64,000 bases of DNA from positions 1 through 64,000 of the forward strand of contig CAYYIV010000006.1 in the NCBI GenBank assembly GCA_964472095.1. Direction: 5' to 3'. The position numbers and the translations under genes are program-made. The stretch comes from Pelagibius sp964472095 (lineage in GTDB: Bacteria > Pseudomonadota > Alphaproteobacteria > Kiloniellales > Kiloniellaceae). Below the pieces are notes generated by a model. The model was given only the letters and a program-made list of their open reading frames with translations, was not told where the DNA came from and did no database searches. Positions 31,267-39,501 of the stretch are shown piece by piece; position 1 is the first letter of the stretch, and the number at the start of each line of letters is the position of its first letter.

Positions 31267-31692
31267 CTACTGACGATGGCGCCTATACGACAACAGTATT
31301 GCGACAAGGGAGCTGACGCTGACCAGGGTGTAATAGGGCGCGTACAGCGCCTCGATCCACCCACCCCTCGCCTCGCCATACCCTTCGCCCATCATCAGGT
31401 TGCAGGCACTGAGCCCGTCCACGTTGACGATAACGAACAACTTCATTCCCCAGGCAGTCTGCCAGATCAGTGCGAGACAGAGAGGCAGCGACGCTATAAG
31501 ACCTGCCTTGCCGAGAGGATGCGAAGGCAATGACAAGATGGGGCCCAGGTAAAAGAGGCAGGAATAGATCATGGCACCACCAAGGGACTTGGCGTCCGCC
31601 ATCGTGCATGACGCCATCACGGATCCGCCCCAGGTGATGAACCAAGCGACGTGGAGGAGCATCACCGAAAAAATCGTCATGTCGCCTGCCAC
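31267..31692 (-). CDS. Multi-pass membrane protein, candidate immunity protein (copy 3)
   Basis: 141 residues; the third intact member of the membrane protein family. It has AWFITWGGSVMASC, AKSLGGAMIYSCLFYLG, QTAWGMKLFVIVNVDGLSAC and NLMMGEGYGEARGGW, with a basic end (SYRRHRQ). It lies downstream of the orphan toxin C-terminus at 31816-32100, away from the main array and between terminase and portal genes. The start may be GTG 31692 or ATG 31680. With its would-be toxin gone, it may persist as an orphan immunity gene that protects against related phages or strains. That role is inferred. Confidence 0.65.
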   Translation of the reverse strand: MAGDMTIFSVMLLHVAWFITWGGSVMASCTMADAKSLGGAMIYSCLFYLGPILSLPSHPLGKAGLIASLPLCLALIWQTAWGMKLFVIVNVDGLSACNLMMGEGYGEARGGWIEALYAPYYTLVSVSSLVAILLSYRRHRQ

Positions 31693-31815
31693 CCCTTCGA
31701 GAACCCGCAGATCAGGCTAACCAACTTCTCCGACCACTATGGCGACAGTGAGCCGTATCTGAGCAGATGAGAAGGCAGAGGCTGGCGGAACTGTGATATC
31801 GCACTGCAGATAGCT

Positions 31816-32100
31816 CTAACTGTCCGCCAACCTTGCGCCTCTTGTTTGCTCTACAAGAATACGTCTGCGCAGCTCCTCGCGACGCTGCTGCATCTTCTCC
31901 CAAAACGGTCGAACTTGGGGTGGGATCACCAGGTTCGGCTCATCAGGAGCTTCCAGCGCTTTCCCCCACGGCTTTTCTGCGTAGAACTGACTTACGCGTG
32001 CACCGTTGTGATGGACCTTTTTCCTGCCCGCTATGTGATATATCGAGGAAACCTTGGCAACAGTGGGCGTGACGATGCGTTCTTGTATGCGGCGCAGGCG
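31816..32100 (-). pseudogene. Orphan C-terminal fragment of a lytic-transglycosylase-type effector
   Basis: Translated leftward: LRRIQERIVTPTVAKVSSIY, then GARVSQFYAEKPWGKALEAP and REELRRRILVEQTRGA. These align with the last ~100 residues of the 27106 effector (RRLQERIENPTVAKVASPF, GARVAEVYAARAWERRP, REELKRRLMDEGTPG). The catalytic part is missing. A potential start at 32134 (ATG AGC GAC GAC) is out of frame with it. The fragment is followed by a membrane protein gene of the usual partner family. Confidence 0.8.
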
Positions 32101-32133
32101 CTGCGGCCGGCGCGCCCGAGGCGTCGTCGCTCA

Positions 32134-32230
32134 TGGGCAGAACTCCGTCAGAAGGAGGAAGCTGTCAGATGGACGCGGCGGGGTGGCCCGGCGCGGTTCG
32201 GCAGGGAGGGCAGGACCGAACCTGGGGGAT
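32134..32230 (-). repeat. Duplicated leader: similar to the region upstream of and including the start of the 31109 gene
   Basis: Roughly 95 bases ending in ATG-A-CGACGACGC-TCGG-CGCGCCG resemble the leader and first nine codons of the 31109 gene (TGCCGA-CC-CGCCGGGC, CTTCCTCC, GACGGAG--CTGCC). The match is imperfect. It marks one edge of the orphan cassette 31267-32100 and suggests insertion by recombination or a decayed effector start. Confidence 0.5.
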
Positions 32231-32261
32231 GCGCCGGGCCGTTGCCGCCGCGGCAAGGGGT

Positions 32262-33824
32262 TTACCAGTCGTGGATGTCGTAGCTCGTTTCGCTGCGCTC
32301 GGCCGCGCTGCGGCGCTTGCGTCGCACCGGCTCGGCGAAGGTCAGCGCCAGGGCGTCGCCGGCATCGGGCGAGAGGCCGAGGCGCGCCCGAATGCGGTCC
32401 TTGGCCTCCAGCACGATCTGCTGGTTGCTGTTGATCTGGAAGCCCGGCGCGCAGAGGTGGCTGTGCAGCAGCGGATCGTCCGGCAGCTCCGCCCCGCCGG
32501 GGTCCGCCAGCCAGTCGCGCAGGGCACCCCAGATCTCCGCCCGCTTGTTGGCGTACTGGCGCGCGTCCTGGGCGCGGCCGCCGAAGTTCACCCCGGTGAT
32601 GTACCGGCGGTAGCCCAGCTCGGCCAGGCGGTCGTAAACGGCGGCACCGAAGGAGCCCATGTCGATGAAGGCCTGGTCCGGCTGCAGGCGTTCGATCTCC
32701 CGCGCGATGAGGCCGGCCAGCTCCATGGTATCGGCGCAGTCGAGCGAGCGGTTGAGATGCCGTCCCGCCGCGCGGCCCTGGCGGTCGATGAGATGCGAGC
32801 GGTCGCCGCCGCCGCGGGCCACGTCGATGCCCAGCACCAGCGGCGCGTGGTCCTGCTCGTCCGTTCTGAAATGCTGCGCCCGCACCACCAGCTCGGGGCG
32901 GATGAGAGAGGTCTGGCCGCTCACCTGGAAGGCCTCCTGTGCGGTTGCGGGATACTCCTGGCGGAAGCGCCAGGCGAAAGCGTCGCCGGCCTCACCGCCG
33001 GCCGCCGCCAGCTCGGCGTTCTTGGCCCAGGCCCAGTGGGCCTGCTCAACCGTGAGGCGGTGCAGCGCCGCGTACTCTTCGAAGTCCGGCGGCGGGCGCC
33101 AGCCCGCTGGCGGCGTGCTTGCGTAGTCGCCGTGCAGAAACCAGGGAATGAAGATGGCCTGGTAGTCCCCCTTCCCGTGCGTGGCCGCCTGCCAGAGATT
33201 GTAGAACAGGCCGCCGACGCCGTTGGCGGTGCTCTCCAGGACGATCTCCGTCCCCGGCGTCCGGGGCACGGCCTGCAGGGCGCCGGCCGCGTGCTCTTCG
33301 GCGTTGGCCCAGTGGGCGACCTCGGAGCCGTGGAAGAATTGGATGGTGTCGGAGCGCCCGACCCCCGCCGCCTTGGCGGTGCCGACCTGGTAGCCCGAGT
33401 CCAGCCGTCCGAAGGTCAGCTCCTTGGCATTGCTCGACTTGGTCCCGGGCTTTACCAGGCCCGGGCAGCTGTCGTGGAATCGCTTGGCCATGGCAAAGAG
33501 ATTCGCGGTCGCCTGGTCGCGGTGGGTCAGGATGAAGGCCCTGAGCCCGTGTCCATGCGTTACCCGCCAGTAGAAGCGCGCGCCGACATAGGTAGAGACG
33601 CCCGGCTGACGCGCCTTCAGGATCAGCGCGCGCACGCGGCCCGTCATCGCCTTTTGGCGTTCGAGGCGCTCGTGAATGTGCCGCTGCACGTCGTTCAGCA
33701 CCAGGGGTTCGATTTTGCCGGCCTTGCTGCGGATCTTCAGGCAGCGTTCGGCGTAGTGCACCAGGTCGTCCTTCAGGCGTTGCCGGATCACCCACTCGTC
33801 GTCGCTCTGCGCCGCCGCCGTCAC
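32262..33824 (-). CDS. Terminase large subunit
   Basis: 520 residues from GTG 33824, which overlaps the stop of the upstream small gene as GTGA; the open frame to 33929 overlaps that gene and is not needed. ATPase motifs: Walker A-like LILKARQPGVSTYVGARF and a Walker B region TIQFFHGSEVAHWANAEE. Nuclease domain: VLGIDVARGGGD, QAFIDMGSFGAAVYDRLAEL and GDALALTFAEP. It packages DNA into the head with the portal. This is the phage-type large terminase common in podoviral prophages of alphaproteobacteria. The ORF is intact. Confidence 0.93.
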   Translation of the reverse strand: MTAAAQSDDEWVIRQRLKDDLVHYAERCLKIRSKAGKIEPLVLNDVQRHIHERLERQKAMTGRVRALILKARQPGVSTYVGARFYWRVTHGHGLRAFILTHRDQATANLFAMAKRFHDSCPGLVKPGTKSSNAKELTFGRLDSGYQVGTAKAAGVGRSDTIQFFHGSEVAHWANAEEHAAGALQAVPRTPGTEIVLESTANGVGGLFYNLWQAATHGKGDYQAIFIPWFLHGDYASTPPAGWRPPPDFEEYAALHRLTVEQAHWAWAKNAELAAAGGEAGDAFAWRFRQEYPATAQEAFQVSGQTSLIRPELVVRAQHFRTDEQDHAPLVLGIDVARGGGDRSHLIDRQGRAAGRHLNRSLDCADTMELAGLIAREIERLQPDQAFIDMGSFGAAVYDRLAELGYRRYITGVNFGGRAQDARQYANKRAEIWGALRDWLADPGGAELPDDPLLHSHLCAPGFQINSNQQIVLEAKDRIRARLGLSPDAGDALALTFAEPVRRKRRSAAERSETSYDIHDW

Positions 33825-34099
33825 CTCAAAGCCTCGAGCGCGTCCTCGTGGCGCAGCGTCACCTCGCCGGCATGCTCCACCGTCTGCAGACGCGGATGCA
33901 GATAGGGGGCGGCCTTCTCCGCTGCCCACTTGCGCTCGGCCGGGCTCGCTTCGGGATCGCGCAGCACCTTCAGCATGTAGTCGAGGGGTGAAAGCTCAGT
34001 GGCGCTGGACCGCCTGGCTCTGACCTTGGCCGTGCGGTCCTTGGCCGTGGTCCGGGGCAACGGCGCAGCCGCGGGCGCCGCGCTGCTTCGCTTCGGCAT
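33821..34099 (-). CDS. Small phage protein before TerL, probable small terminase subunit
   Basis: 92 residues with a basic, Ala-rich N-terminus (PKRSSAAPAAAPLPRTTAKD) and a conserved helical core LSPLDYMLKVLRDPEASPAE, KWAAEKAAPYLHPRLQTVEH. Proteins with this core regularly precede terL in alphaproteobacterial phages. By position and size it is the DNA-recognition small subunit. It is the first gene of the leftward virion arm; a palindrome lies 135 bases upstream of its start. Confidence 0.75.
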   Translation of the reverse strand: MPKRSSAAPAAAPLPRTTAKDRTAKVRARRSSATELSPLDYMLKVLRDPEASPAERKWAAEKAAPYLHPRLQTVEHAGEVTLRHEDALEALR

Positions 34100-34234
34100 C
34101 GCGTCGGATCCTGGATGAAATCGTCGGGAAGGGAGACATCCGGCTGGCGGGGTGCAGCGGTGCTCTGCGCCGCAACGCCATCTCTCGGACGTTATGCCGC
34201 TAGGATGCCCAAACTGTGCGGGCTGTGCAAGCAG

Positions 34235-34257
34235 AAAATTGCGCTAATCGCAATTTT
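34235..34257. promoter_or_regulatory. Palindrome upstream of the terminase genes: repressor operator or terminator of the tad gene
   Basis: AAAATTGCG and CGCAATTTT are perfect 9-bp arms around CTAAT. The central 15 bases TTGCGCTAATCGCAA match the spacing of the palindrome at the repressor gene (TTGCATATTTCGCAA). It lies 15 bases beyond the stop of the leftward TadG-like gene and upstream of the terminase genes. It could be a CI-type operator controlling the virion arm, or an AT-rich hairpin terminator. Both readings fit. Confidence 0.5.
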
Positions 34258-34271
34258 TATCCCTGAGGCGG

Positions 34272-35696
34272 CTACATGGAGATTCTGAGGTTCGAGACCT
34301 GCACCGCGATGTCGCGGAAAGCCTGCTTCAGCTCGGTGCCGGTGGACGGCAGGTAGACGTGCCCGGCGTCGGTCGCGCAGTTCGTCACAAACGTCGCGGC
34401 CGCCCCGGTGGAGGCGTTTGCGAAGCCCACAGTGTAGACGATAACGCCCTCGGCCTTCATGTTGGTGCACAGCGTCGCCGCCTGGCTGAAAGAGCTGCCG
34501 TTCGTTGCGTTCTGATTGATCTTCTCCGCAGAGCTGCCGCTAGCGCCACCGCCAGTCGAGTTCTTGGCGATCACACCGCTGTGGTAGATGGTGTTGAATT
34601 CCCCGTCGGTCATGATGATGACGACCTTCATGACCTTCTGGCCGAGGTGAATTTCCCCGTACTGCTTCGGCTGGCTCTCGGCCGGCCAGAGATAGCCGAA
34701 GTTCGGTGAAATCATATACCAGCCCCAGGCGACACCGATGTGACCCGCCGTAGAGCCTCCGTGGGTGAGAGCGTTGATACGGTTGTGCAGCTCAGTCTTG
34801 TTGCTCGAGAGCGGCAGAATCTGATGAGCCAGACAACGATTGCCCGTGCCCAAATGGGCGCGACCCAACGGTGCCAGGTTCGGAGCAGCATCCGTCGAAA
34901 GGTCCGGACCCGGACGTTCGGTCACACAAGTGCTGATTTCGTGCGTTGCCCAGGTGCCGTTGTACGCAAAGAACCTGAAGTAGCGGCAGGTGGGCTCCGT
35001 GCAGGTGTTGTTGGTGTAAGTGCCACGCAGGCTCTCCGCGTAGTCCCCGACATTGACGGCTGCGGAATAAGGAATCAGCGCGACCTTCGAATAGAACGGC
35101 TCTTGCTGGTCTTGCACCACAATATCGACCAGCTCGTTGGCGGCGTCCCTCAAGGCGTCCATATCGTATTGCATCGACCCGGTGACGTCGAGCACCAGCG
35201 CCACCTCGACGTCGCGCGACGACAGCGTCGCCTGTGCGGTGGCGGAGATGTCGGTGGAATCCGTGCCCAGCACGCTCATGAAGAAGGTCGGAATGGTCGC
35301 CCTTGCCGTCACCGTAATGGTTCGATTCTCGTTGTCCTCAACGATCTCCAGCGGCTGAAGGACCGAGCGCATGTAGTCGTCCGGAAAGTTGGCGTCGAAG
35401 AAGTTCGCAATGTCCGCATCGCGGTTTGGATTGGCAAAGGCCCGGGCACCGGCCAGCGCCGCGGCGTCGACTGCTGCACCCAGCCTCGACTTCACATTGT
35501 ACGCAACCGAGGTATCGATCGCGATGCCCACGCCACCCACCAGTCCGATTGCACAGAACCCGAACATAAGAGCGACATTGCCACGAGCATCGCCCGGGAG
35601 ACGCGCCCAGCTCCGCTGAGCCTGCCTGAGCGATTTGGCCAGCGCTTCCCCAATGTGGCCGATGGCCGCACGGGCAGGTCTTGCTAATTTTCGCAT
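34272..35696 (-). CDS. TadG-type pilus-associated protein with VWA domain
   Basis: 474 residues. The start at 35696 has a GGAGA Shine-Dalgarno. An N-terminal membrane helix of the Flp pilus TadE/G type (GDARGNVALMFGFCAIGLVG, then GIAIDTSVAYNVKSRLGAAVDAAAL-type D-A-A-A-L-A-G motif) is followed by a von Willebrand factor A domain with a complete MIDAS start (ALVLDVTGSMQYD) and the later MTDGEF Asp. Such proteins are exported through the Tad system or tether it to the envelope. It is the third gene of a leftward tadE-tadE-tadG-like unit and looks like a host gene. Confidence 0.85.
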   Translation of the reverse strand: MRKLARPARAAIGHIGEALAKSLRQAQRSWARLPGDARGNVALMFGFCAIGLVGGVGIAIDTSVAYNVKSRLGAAVDAAALAGARAFANPNRDADIANFFDANFPDDYMRSVLQPLEIVEDNENRTITVTARATIPTFFMSVLGTDSTDISATAQATLSSRDVEVALVLDVTGSMQYDMDALRDAANELVDIVVQDQQEPFYSKVALIPYSAAVNVGDYAESLRGTYTNNTCTEPTCRYFRFFAYNGTWATHEISTCVTERPGPDLSTDAAPNLAPLGRAHLGTGNRCLAHQILPLSSNKTELHNRINALTHGGSTAGHIGVAWGWYMISPNFGYLWPAESQPKQYGEIHLGQKVMKVVIIMTDGEFNTIYHSGVIAKNSTGGGASGSSAEKINQNATNGSSFSQAATLCTNMKAEGVIVYTVGFANASTGAAATFVTNCATDAGHVYLPSTGTELKQAFRDIAVQVSNLRISM

Positions 35697-35731
35697 CGCC
35701 AATCTCTCCATCCCTCGTCAGGACAATTCCG

Positions 35732-36259
35732 CTAAGACGCCGGGCCTTCCACATAGGAACTGCGCCTGGGGCGCAGGACGGCCGTCTCCTCGATCTGCAT
35801 CGGACTCAAAATGAAATCGAAGAAGACCGGCGAGTAGCTGTAAGTCACGCGAACCACGACGACCCCGTCTCCCGGCTGGCCCAGACCCTGTGACACGGTC
35901 AACGCATTCGGTGCGCTGCCGCCATTCTGGCTCCTGGACCAGTCCACTGTCGGAGCGCCCGTATTCGGGTGAAAGCGCACGCCGACAACGCCGACACTGA
36001 CGGCCGCGGCGGGGTAGGGCGCGAAGATCAGCTCGGCGGCCAGCAGAATGTCGTTCAGCTGCGCATTGCTCACTTCGCGCCGCTGGGTGATCAGATCGGC
36101 GGTGGTCTGCGCCGAGCTCACGACCTTGCGCTCCAGGCGCAGCAGGTTGGTCACCTCGACCACGCCGACAAAGAGCATCAGCATGATCGGCAGCAGGAAC
36201 GCGAACTCCACTACCGCGATGCCGCGCTCGTCGCGTAGTATCTGTCGAACGGATTCCAT
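35732..36259 (-). CDS. TadE-family pseudopilin
   Basis: 175 residues with the TadE signature directly after a short cytoplasmic N-terminus: RDERGIAVVEFAFLLPIMLM followed by LFVGVVEV. The Glu in VVEF is the conserved +5 residue of the prepilin-like motif. The C-terminal part is periplasmic. It begins 2 bases after the stop of the upstream TadE-like gene. It acts as a minor pseudopilin in Flp pilus assembly. No other tad genes are in this window. Confidence 0.85.
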   Translation of the reverse strand: MESVRQILRDERGIAVVEFAFLLPIMLMLFVGVVEVTNLLRLERKVVSSAQTTADLITQRREVSNAQLNDILLAAELIFAPYPAAAVSVGVVGVRFHPNTGAPTVDWSRSQNGGSAPNALTVSQGLGQPGDGVVVVRVTYSYSPVFFDFILSPMQIEETAVLRPRRSSYVEGPAS

Positions 36260-36261
36260 CG

Positions 36262-36873
36262 TCAGTTCACGTTATATGGTTCGTTCTGGAAAGCGACCGT
36301 CGAGATAAGAAGGTGGCCGCCCGGACCGGACGGCATCGCCTTGTCAATCAAGGGCGTTGAAAACTTCCAGCGATACATGGCGCGAACCACGGTGACGGCG
36401 CTGCTGCCGCCGGGCGCGAAGCCGGTGTTGATGATCTCGCCGTCTTCGTCGAACTCGATCGGCATCGAGACGTCCGAGAAGCTGGAGAACGTCTGCACAT
36501 TGAAGACCACTTTCGTGCAATCAATGATGCCCATCAAGGAACTGCAGAGTTCTTCCTGAAAGGCAACCAGCGGGTCGGCAGATCCCTGGATCTGCCCGGT
36601 GCGAATCTGCCGCGCGGACTCCTTGGTCGCGCCCTCGATGACAGCGCCGGTAAAGAACATCACCGAGACTTCCAGTGTGCCGACCAGCAGCAGGATGAAG
36701 GGCGGCGCCACCAGCGCAAACTCCAACATCGCGTTGCCACGCTCATCGCGCAGGAACGGACGAAAGATCGAGCGAAAATGGGCCCATGCCGACGACATGC
36801 AGGCGTGCAGACCGCACGCGGCACGCGTCAGGCAGGCACCGCCTACCCGGTCATCGGCTTCTCTGGTGAACAT
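36262..36873 (-). CDS. TadE-like protein
   Basis: A 203-residue protein with a TadE-type segment (RDERGNAMLEFALVAPPFIL, then LLVGTLEVSVMFF) and a soluble C-terminal part with two Cys residues. An alternative start is ATG 36798 (MSSAWAHF), which would remove a 25-residue extension and place the helix at the usual distance from the N-terminus. First gene of the leftward Tad unit. The role is minor pilus or pilus-anchoring protein. Confidence 0.82.
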   Translation of the reverse strand: MFTREADDRVGGACLTRAACGLHACMSSAWAHFRSIFRPFLRDERGNAMLEFALVAPPFILLLVGTLEVSVMFFTGAVIEGATKESARQIRTGQIQGSADPLVAFQEELCSSLMGIIDCTKVVFNVQTFSSFSDVSMPIEFDEDGEIINTGFAPGGSSAVTVVRAMYRWKFSTPLIDKAMPSGPGGHLLISTVAFQNEPYNVN

Positions 36874-37268
36874 CGCATCCCTCTCACTGGAGGCTCGCCG
36901 CGCCGCATCGACGCTGCGAGTCCTGATCCTCCTGGATGACGATTCGACTGCGTTCCGTTTAACAAAGCCTTAAGTGAGGCGGCTGCCCTGTGCTTCCCTT
37001 GCCCGGGACGCCCCAAGGTCGCTGGAGAACACAAGATTTCGAAATTGCCGTAAATTACATTATTATTAAATATCAATATGTTACCTGCGCTATATGAGGT
37101 CGGATGACACATCAGCTTTGGGCTTCAATCGATTCAATTTCGAAGCGATTTATTTCCCCGTGCTCCCCTTTCTCGTCGTCAGCCGGGGCTTGTTTCCCCT
37201 GACCCGGAACGCATATGAATCATTAGTAACAATTCCTCTCCAGCCGCCGAACGCGAGGCTGCCGCCAG
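36874..37268. other. Divergent intergenic region between the Tad unit and hspQ
   Basis: About 395 bases with an AT-rich core near 37030-37080. It should contain both divergent promoters. I see no gene or clear repeat in it. Confidence 0.5.
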
Positions 37269-37592
37269 ATGAGAATGGCAAAGTTCCAGATCGGTCAGAT
37301 CGTTCGCCACCGCTTCTTTCCTTTCCGCGGTGTGATCTTCGACGTCGACCCCACCTTCTCGAACACCGAGGAGTGGTGGGAGGCGATTCCCGAGGCGATC
37401 CGGCCGCGCAAGGACCAGCCGTTCTATCACCTGCTGGCGGAGAACGACGAAGCAGCCTACGTCGCCTACGTTTCCGAGCAGAATCTTGTGGTGGACGAAA
37501 GCGGCGCTGCCGTGCGCCATCCGCAGGTCGAGGATCTCTTCAACGGCCTCGAGAACGGACGCTACCTTCCGCGGCAGTTGCAGCCGAACTGA
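37269..37592 (+). CDS. hspQ: HspQ heat-shock/DNA-binding protein
   Basis: 107 residues. FQIGQIVRHRFFPFRGVIFD, VDPTFSNTEEWWEAIPEAIR, QPFYHLLAENDEAAYVAYVS and EQNLVVDESGAAV match HspQ (YccV-like hemimethylated-DNA-binding fold). In Enterobacteria HspQ assists Lon-dependent proteolysis and affects replication initiation. It looks like a host gene. Its stop is 7 bases from the end of the leftward DUF6362 gene. The start may also be the Met at 37275. Confidence 0.93.
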   Translation: MRMAKFQIGQIVRHRFFPFRGVIFDVDPTFSNTEEWWEAIPEAIRPRKDQPFYHLLAENDEAAYVAYVSEQNLVVDESGAAVRHPQVEDLFNGLENGRYLPRQLQPN

Positions 37593-37599
37593 ACCGTCC

Positions 37600-38145
37600 T
37601 CAGCCCAGCGATCGGCAGAGGGTACTGCGGCTTCGCAGCCAGCCGCAGATTCGCGCGATGCCCCGGTCGCGGACGTCGTAGACAGTGCGGCGGCCGCATC
37701 CGAGGTTGCGCCGCAAGGTCGCCACCCGAATGCCGCAAGCGAGACCGAAGAGCACCGCAACGTCGCGTTTCGGCTGCGCGCCCGCGGCCTGCGGTAGCCA
37801 GACGAGGACGGTGTCGAGGCGATCGACCGCGTCACCACTGGCCGGGCTGAGCCGCGGCCTTTGCCGTGCCGCGCCTGCGAGTGCGCCATCAAGCTCGGCA
37901 GCGGAATTCCGGGCGTAGTCGGGCCAGTGCGCGCGGGACGCCGCCGTCAGCCAGCCGTGCTCCTTGTTCGGCAATCTCCTGAGGGTGTCGCCGGCCTCCA
38001 GCAGCAGCTCCCAGACGGCGTCCCGCAGGGTGGGATCCTGGCTCCCCGCCTGCCTGGCCAGACGCAATCCCTCCATGATTGCCGCATCGATGCGTGGCTG
38101 GTCGCCCGGCTCCCGTCCCGAGCTGATCTGCGCACTGTCACGCAT
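37600..38145 (-). CDS. DUF6362-type phage protein
   Basis: 181 residues. A core with EHGWLTAASRAHWPDYARNS, VDRLDTVLVWLPQAAG and LGCGRRTVYDVRDRGIARIC resembles DUF6362-type proteins of alphaproteobacterial prophages, which end in an HTH-like segment. Its start overlaps the end of the next gene by 8 bases. The two lie upstream of a CI-type repressor on the opposite strand, so they form a phage early-type operon. No known biochemical role. Confidence 0.7.
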   Translation of the reverse strand: MRDSAQISSGREPGDQPRIDAAIMEGLRLARQAGSQDPTLRDAVWELLLEAGDTLRRLPNKEHGWLTAASRAHWPDYARNSAAELDGALAGAARQRPRLSPASGDAVDRLDTVLVWLPQAAGAQPKRDVAVLFGLACGIRVATLRRNLGCGRRTVYDVRDRGIARICGWLRSRSTLCRSLG

Positions 38146-38617
38146 CGGCCTGCCTCACCGCTGGGTTCAGCCGCAAGACCCTCCGTGCCGGTCTTGCCGC
38201 GGGTGGCCGCGGCTTCAGCAACGGCGGCGCCCCGAGCCGCACCGAACGGCGGAGCGGGCAACCCCAGGCCTCGAGAGCGCGGGCCAGGTCCTTGGCCCCC
38301 CAGATGGCGCGCGCTTTATGGCCGGCAGCGCGCAGTTTGCGGGCGAGACAGACCCCGGCCACCGGAAAGCGTTCCGCAGGCACGCTGCGCGGCCCGCCGT
38401 CCCACCAGCGATCGGCCGGCGCCTGCACAAAGAGGAAGTGGCAGCGGCCGCGCGGCGAGATGATCAGGATATCGGCAGCGGCCTCCCGGTCCTCCGACGC
38501 CAGCGGCTGACTGATCCAACCCTCCGGCAGGGCCGTGGCCAGGAAAGTCAGGACGTCCTGCTTCAGCGACGCTGCGGTGGTCCGGCGCTGAATCTGGCAA
38601 TGCTTTGCTGACTGCAT
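38138..38617 (-). CDS. VRR-NUC-like phage protein (degenerate nuclease fold)
   Basis: A 159-residue protein that starts MQSAKHCQIQRRTTAASLKQ. The core (LPEGWISQPLASEDREAAAD, ILIISPRGRCHFLFVQAPAD, AIWGAKDLARALEAWGCPLR) resembles the small PD-(D/E)xK VRR-NUC proteins of prophages: an Asp before a strand, a second acidic/Gln position, then a GxxD motif. One catalytic residue seems replaced (FVQA where KxP is usual), so activity is doubtful. The start 38617 lies upstream of the divergent repressor operators; an ATG at 38728 would overlap them. Confidence 0.55.
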   Translation of the reverse strand: MQSAKHCQIQRRTTAASLKQDVLTFLATALPEGWISQPLASEDREAAADILIISPRGRCHFLFVQAPADRWWDGGPRSVPAERFPVAGVCLARKLRAAGHKARAIWGAKDLARALEAWGCPLRRSVRLGAPPLLKPRPPAARPARRVLRLNPAVRQADA

Positions 38618-38713
38618 GGAACTCCTCTCTGCGTGACGGCCGTTGCTCGGCGATGCGTTGAAGGCCGGAAACGGGAAACCCGTGATCTGGCTTCTACTTT
38701 TCAGTCCCAGTAA

Positions 38714-38754
38714 TTGCATATTTCGCAATGGACATCAAATGGCAAATTTCGCAA
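38714..38754. promoter_or_regulatory. Two operator-like palindromes in front of the repressor gene
   Basis: TTGCATATTTCGCAA (38714-38728) is a near-perfect palindrome and TGGCAAATTTCGCAA (38740-38754) is a related copy, 26 bases centre to centre. They lie in the divergent promoter region between the leftward phage genes and the repressor, directly before the ATG at 38764, where a CI-type protein would regulate both promoters. Confidence 0.6.
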
Positions 38755-38763
38755 CATAGGGTC

Positions 38764-39381
38764 ATGGAAAAACATTGGATCCAGGATCGGCTTCGCCATC
38801 TCGGCAAGACCCAGCGCGGCCTTGCCAAGCACATGGGGCTCGATCCTTCGCGCATCACCGAGATCCTCAACAAGAGCCGTGGGATCAAGATCGAGGAGGC
38901 TGTCGAGATGGCGGACTACCTCGAAACCTCGCTGGACGGCTTGGTGACGAAGCTGGGCGCCGCCGTCGCCGCTTCGGCGAAGGCCTCCAGCCTGGTCGTC
39001 GGCTATGTCGGTGCCGGCGAAACCGTGTTCTCGATCGACGATCATGAAAAGGGCTCTGGCCTCTACAAAATCGAGGCGCCGCAAGGCGAAGGCGGCGGTG
39101 TCTGTGTGGTTGTCCGTGGCAGTTCAATGGCGCCGCGCTTCAAGGACGGCGAGCATCTGGGCTATTCGCGCGACGATGGGCTCGACCCCGCCAAGTGCTA
39201 CGGCCGCGAATGCGTGGTGCAGACGAAGGACGGCCGGCAGCTGGTAAAGATCGTCGAGCCTGGCAACAGACCGGGCGAAGTGACGCTGGTCTCGGTCAAC
39301 GCGGCAACCCCGATCGAGCAGAACGTTGCCATTGAGTGGGTGGCTCCGGTTACCTGGGTAAGGCTTCGGCCGCACGGCTGA
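38764..39381 (+). CDS. CI/S24-type phage repressor
   Basis: 205 residues from ATG 38764. The N-terminal HTH (RHLGKTQRGLAKHMGLDPSR, ITEILNKSRGIKIEEAVEMA) is followed by an S24 peptidase-like domain: VVVRGSSMAPRFKDGEHLGY with the expected Ser, and QLVKIVEPGNRPGEVTLVSV with the expected Lys. A lambda CI-like repressor that maintains lysogeny and may self-cleave after RecA activation. The longer start at 38728 would overlap an operator. It is the only lysogeny regulator in the window and may control the virion arm 4 kb away. Confidence 0.88.
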   Translation: MEKHWIQDRLRHLGKTQRGLAKHMGLDPSRITEILNKSRGIKIEEAVEMADYLETSLDGLVTKLGAAVAASAKASSLVVGYVGAGETVFSIDDHEKGSGLYKIEAPQGEGGGVCVVVRGSSMAPRFKDGEHLGYSRDDGLDPAKCYGRECVVQTKDGRQLVKIVEPGNRPGEVTLVSVNAATPIEQNVAIEWVAPVTWVRLRPHG

Positions 39382-39501
39382 GGCCGGCTTTCCATTGCGA
39401 TTTTGCCAAAATGAGGGCCCGTCTGCCCTCACCCCGACCCGAATCAATTGAACTGAATGGTGGAGTAGCTGGTGACATTCTGATTCTTTGATTGCATTTA
39501 G

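Larger units (their letters stand above)
6775..34099 (-). mobile_element. Podovirus-like (T7-type) prophage virion arm with embedded morons and effector array
   Basis: Reading leftward from 34099, the order is small and large terminase, portal, Bbp19-like protein, scaffold, capsid, tail tubular proteins A and B, Gp13-, Gp14- and Gp15-like proteins, tail fibre, glycine-rich adhesin and lysis-type genes. This is the T7 morphogenesis order except that the terminase genes come first. No integrase, DNA polymerase, helicase, primase or phage RNA polymerase is present in the arm. The virion genes appear intact. Rightward genes within it (8153, 20438, 21842, 22435, 23336) look like later acquisitions. 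The borders are estimates based on the last phage-like genes. Confidence 0.85.

Noticed and set aside
23871..32100. Type VI secretion or CDI locus as the source of the effectors
   Set aside because: No VgrG, PAAR, Hcp, TpsB or filamentous-haemagglutinin-type sequence is present; the neighbours are phage head genes.
6775..34099. Gene transfer agent of the Rhodobacter type
   Set aside because: The virion genes are T7/podovirus-like (connector portal, tail tubular A and B, fibre), not the siphovirus-like RcGTA set. A domesticated podovirus-like element stays possible but is a different claim.
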